Part shown: positions 38,829 through 39,270 of the stretch, in pieces
Layout: each line of letters opens with the position of its first letter
How positions within the stretch are numbered: position 1 is the first letter of the stretch
DNA from: Phytophthora sp. 'mugwort'
Lineage: Eukaryota; Oomycota; Peronosporomycetes; Peronosporales; Peronosporaceae
Assembly: GCA_033558025.1 (NCBI GenBank)
Contig: JAUCEF010000087.1
Span: forward strand, 1-39,270
DNA length: 39,270 bases
Direction: 5' to 3'
Made by a program: the position numbers and the translations under genes
Notes under the pieces: generated by a model
Seen by the model: only the letters and a program-made list of their open reading frames with translations
Told to the model about the DNA's origin: nothing
The model's database searches: none

Positions 38829-39182
38829 TTACCATTCTAAAGCATCACTACACCAAATATAAATAAAACCTATAACTAATTCAACTAAAAATTCAATCAT
38901 AGTCCAAAATCCCCATGAAAAATTTGAACTTAAAGTTAAAACCCAAGGAAAAATAAAAACAGCTTCTAAATCAAAAATAATAAAAAGGATAGCTACTAAA
39001 TAAAATTTTACATCAAAAATTTTTCTAGCATCATCATAAGGATTAAATCCACATTCATAGGCTGTTAACTTTTCTAAATCATCTTTTTGTTTAATTAAAC
39101 TAAAAGATAAAATGAAAATTAAAATTGATAAAAATAAACTTAATATTAAGAATATAAAAATATTTGAATAATTTAATAACAT
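38829..39182 (-). CDS. nad3: NADH dehydrogenase subunit 3 (right-arm copy)
   Basis: Intact 117-residue mirror copy with the AYECGFNP loop. Protein sequence identical to the left-arm gene. Confidence 0.96.
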   Translation of the reverse strand: MLLNYSNIFIFLILSLFLSILIFILSFSLIKQKDDLEKLTAYECGFNPYDDARKIFDVKFYLVAILFIIFDLEAVFIFPWVLTLSSNFSWGFWTMIEFLVELVIGFIYIWCSDALEW

Positions 39183-39215
39183 ATTTATAAATTTTTTAAA
39201 TATAATAAATTTAAA

Positions 39216-39270
39216 CGGAAAAAACGGGACTTGAACCGCGACTTATAGCGTGACAAGCTACCACTCTAAC
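39216..39270 (-). tRNA. trnD: tRNA-Asp (GTC), cut by the window end
   Basis: Mirror of trnD lacking the acceptor 5' strand and most of the D arm. The anticodon loop TTGTCAC and T arm are present. The sequence ends inside the D loop. Confidence 0.9.

Larger units (their letters stand above)
33543..39270. repeat. Inverted repeat, right arm (runs to the window end)
   Basis: Reverse complement of the left arm. nad4L, nad1, cob and nad3 are intact here, whereas nad11, nad9 and atp9 carry contractions. The arm stops inside trnD at the last base. The clustering of short deletions in this arm suggests lower sequence accuracy than the left arm, except for cob and one nad11 site, where this arm is the better copy. 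Confidence 0.97.

Overview
This window is mitochondrial DNA from a protist, very AT-rich. It carries bacterial-type LSU and SSU rRNA genes, about 20 tRNA genes, and the respiratory genes cox1-3, cob, nad1-7, nad4L, nad9, nad11, atp1, atp6, atp8 and atp9. Ribosomal protein genes are rps2, rps4, rps7, rps8, rps10, rps12, rps14, rpl5, rpl6, rpl14 and a probable rpl10. The gene content, the runs rns-trnW-cox2-cox1, trnR(TCT) behind nad6 and trnQ-trnI-trnV-rps12-rps7, and a large inverted repeat all suggest a stramenopile related to oomycetes or hyphochytrids. That placement is an inference from memory of gene order. The standard code fits: the only Trp tRNA seen has anticodon CCA, and nad11 ends in TGA.

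Layout. Positions 1-14455 are read on the plus strand: atp8, trnK, trnA, rps14-rps8-rpl6-rps2-rps4, LSU rRNA, five tRNAs, rpl14-rpl5, trnG, an orphan membrane ORF, trnG, trnY, SSU rRNA, trnW, cox2, cox1 and a second orphan ORF. Positions 14867-22844 are read on the minus strand: nad7, rpl10, trnH, nad4, trnE, atp1, nad5, nad6, trnR in transcription order. From 22961 the plus strand resumes: nad2, trnF, rps10, trnR, trnQ, trnI, trnV, rps12-rps7, cox3, atp6, trnD, nad3, atp9, nad9, cob, nad11, nad1, nad4L. At about 33527 the sequence folds back and repeats trnD-to-nad4L in reverse complement to the end of the window. The result is a near-perfect palindrome with arms of at least 5.7 kb and a 31-nt unpaired centre.

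Together the genes make complex I, III, IV and V subunits plus the mitoribosome that translates them. Genes absent here but common in relatives (rps3, rps11, rps13, rps19, rpl2, rpl16, tatC, tRNAs for Leu, Thr, Cys and Ser-UCN) presumably lie outside the window.

Most notable: (1) the palindrome junction, which could be a hairpin chromosome end, a true inverted repeat or a fold-back artefact; (2) an rps4 gene divided into an S4-domain ORF and a second ORF holding a hexapeptide repeat and the S4 carboxy tail; (3) a nad11 gene that begins at its CxxCxxC motif and lacks the amino-terminal [2Fe-2S] region; (4) a 32-residue TatA-like ORF between cox2 and cox1; (5) a shared ATTCTTTAAGA motif upstream of cox2, nad5 and atp9, with a one-mismatch copy before SSU rRNA; (6) two orphan membrane-protein ORFs. 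Several genes carry one-base changes in homopolymers. The two palindrome arms carry different ones, so most look like uncorrected sequencing errors.
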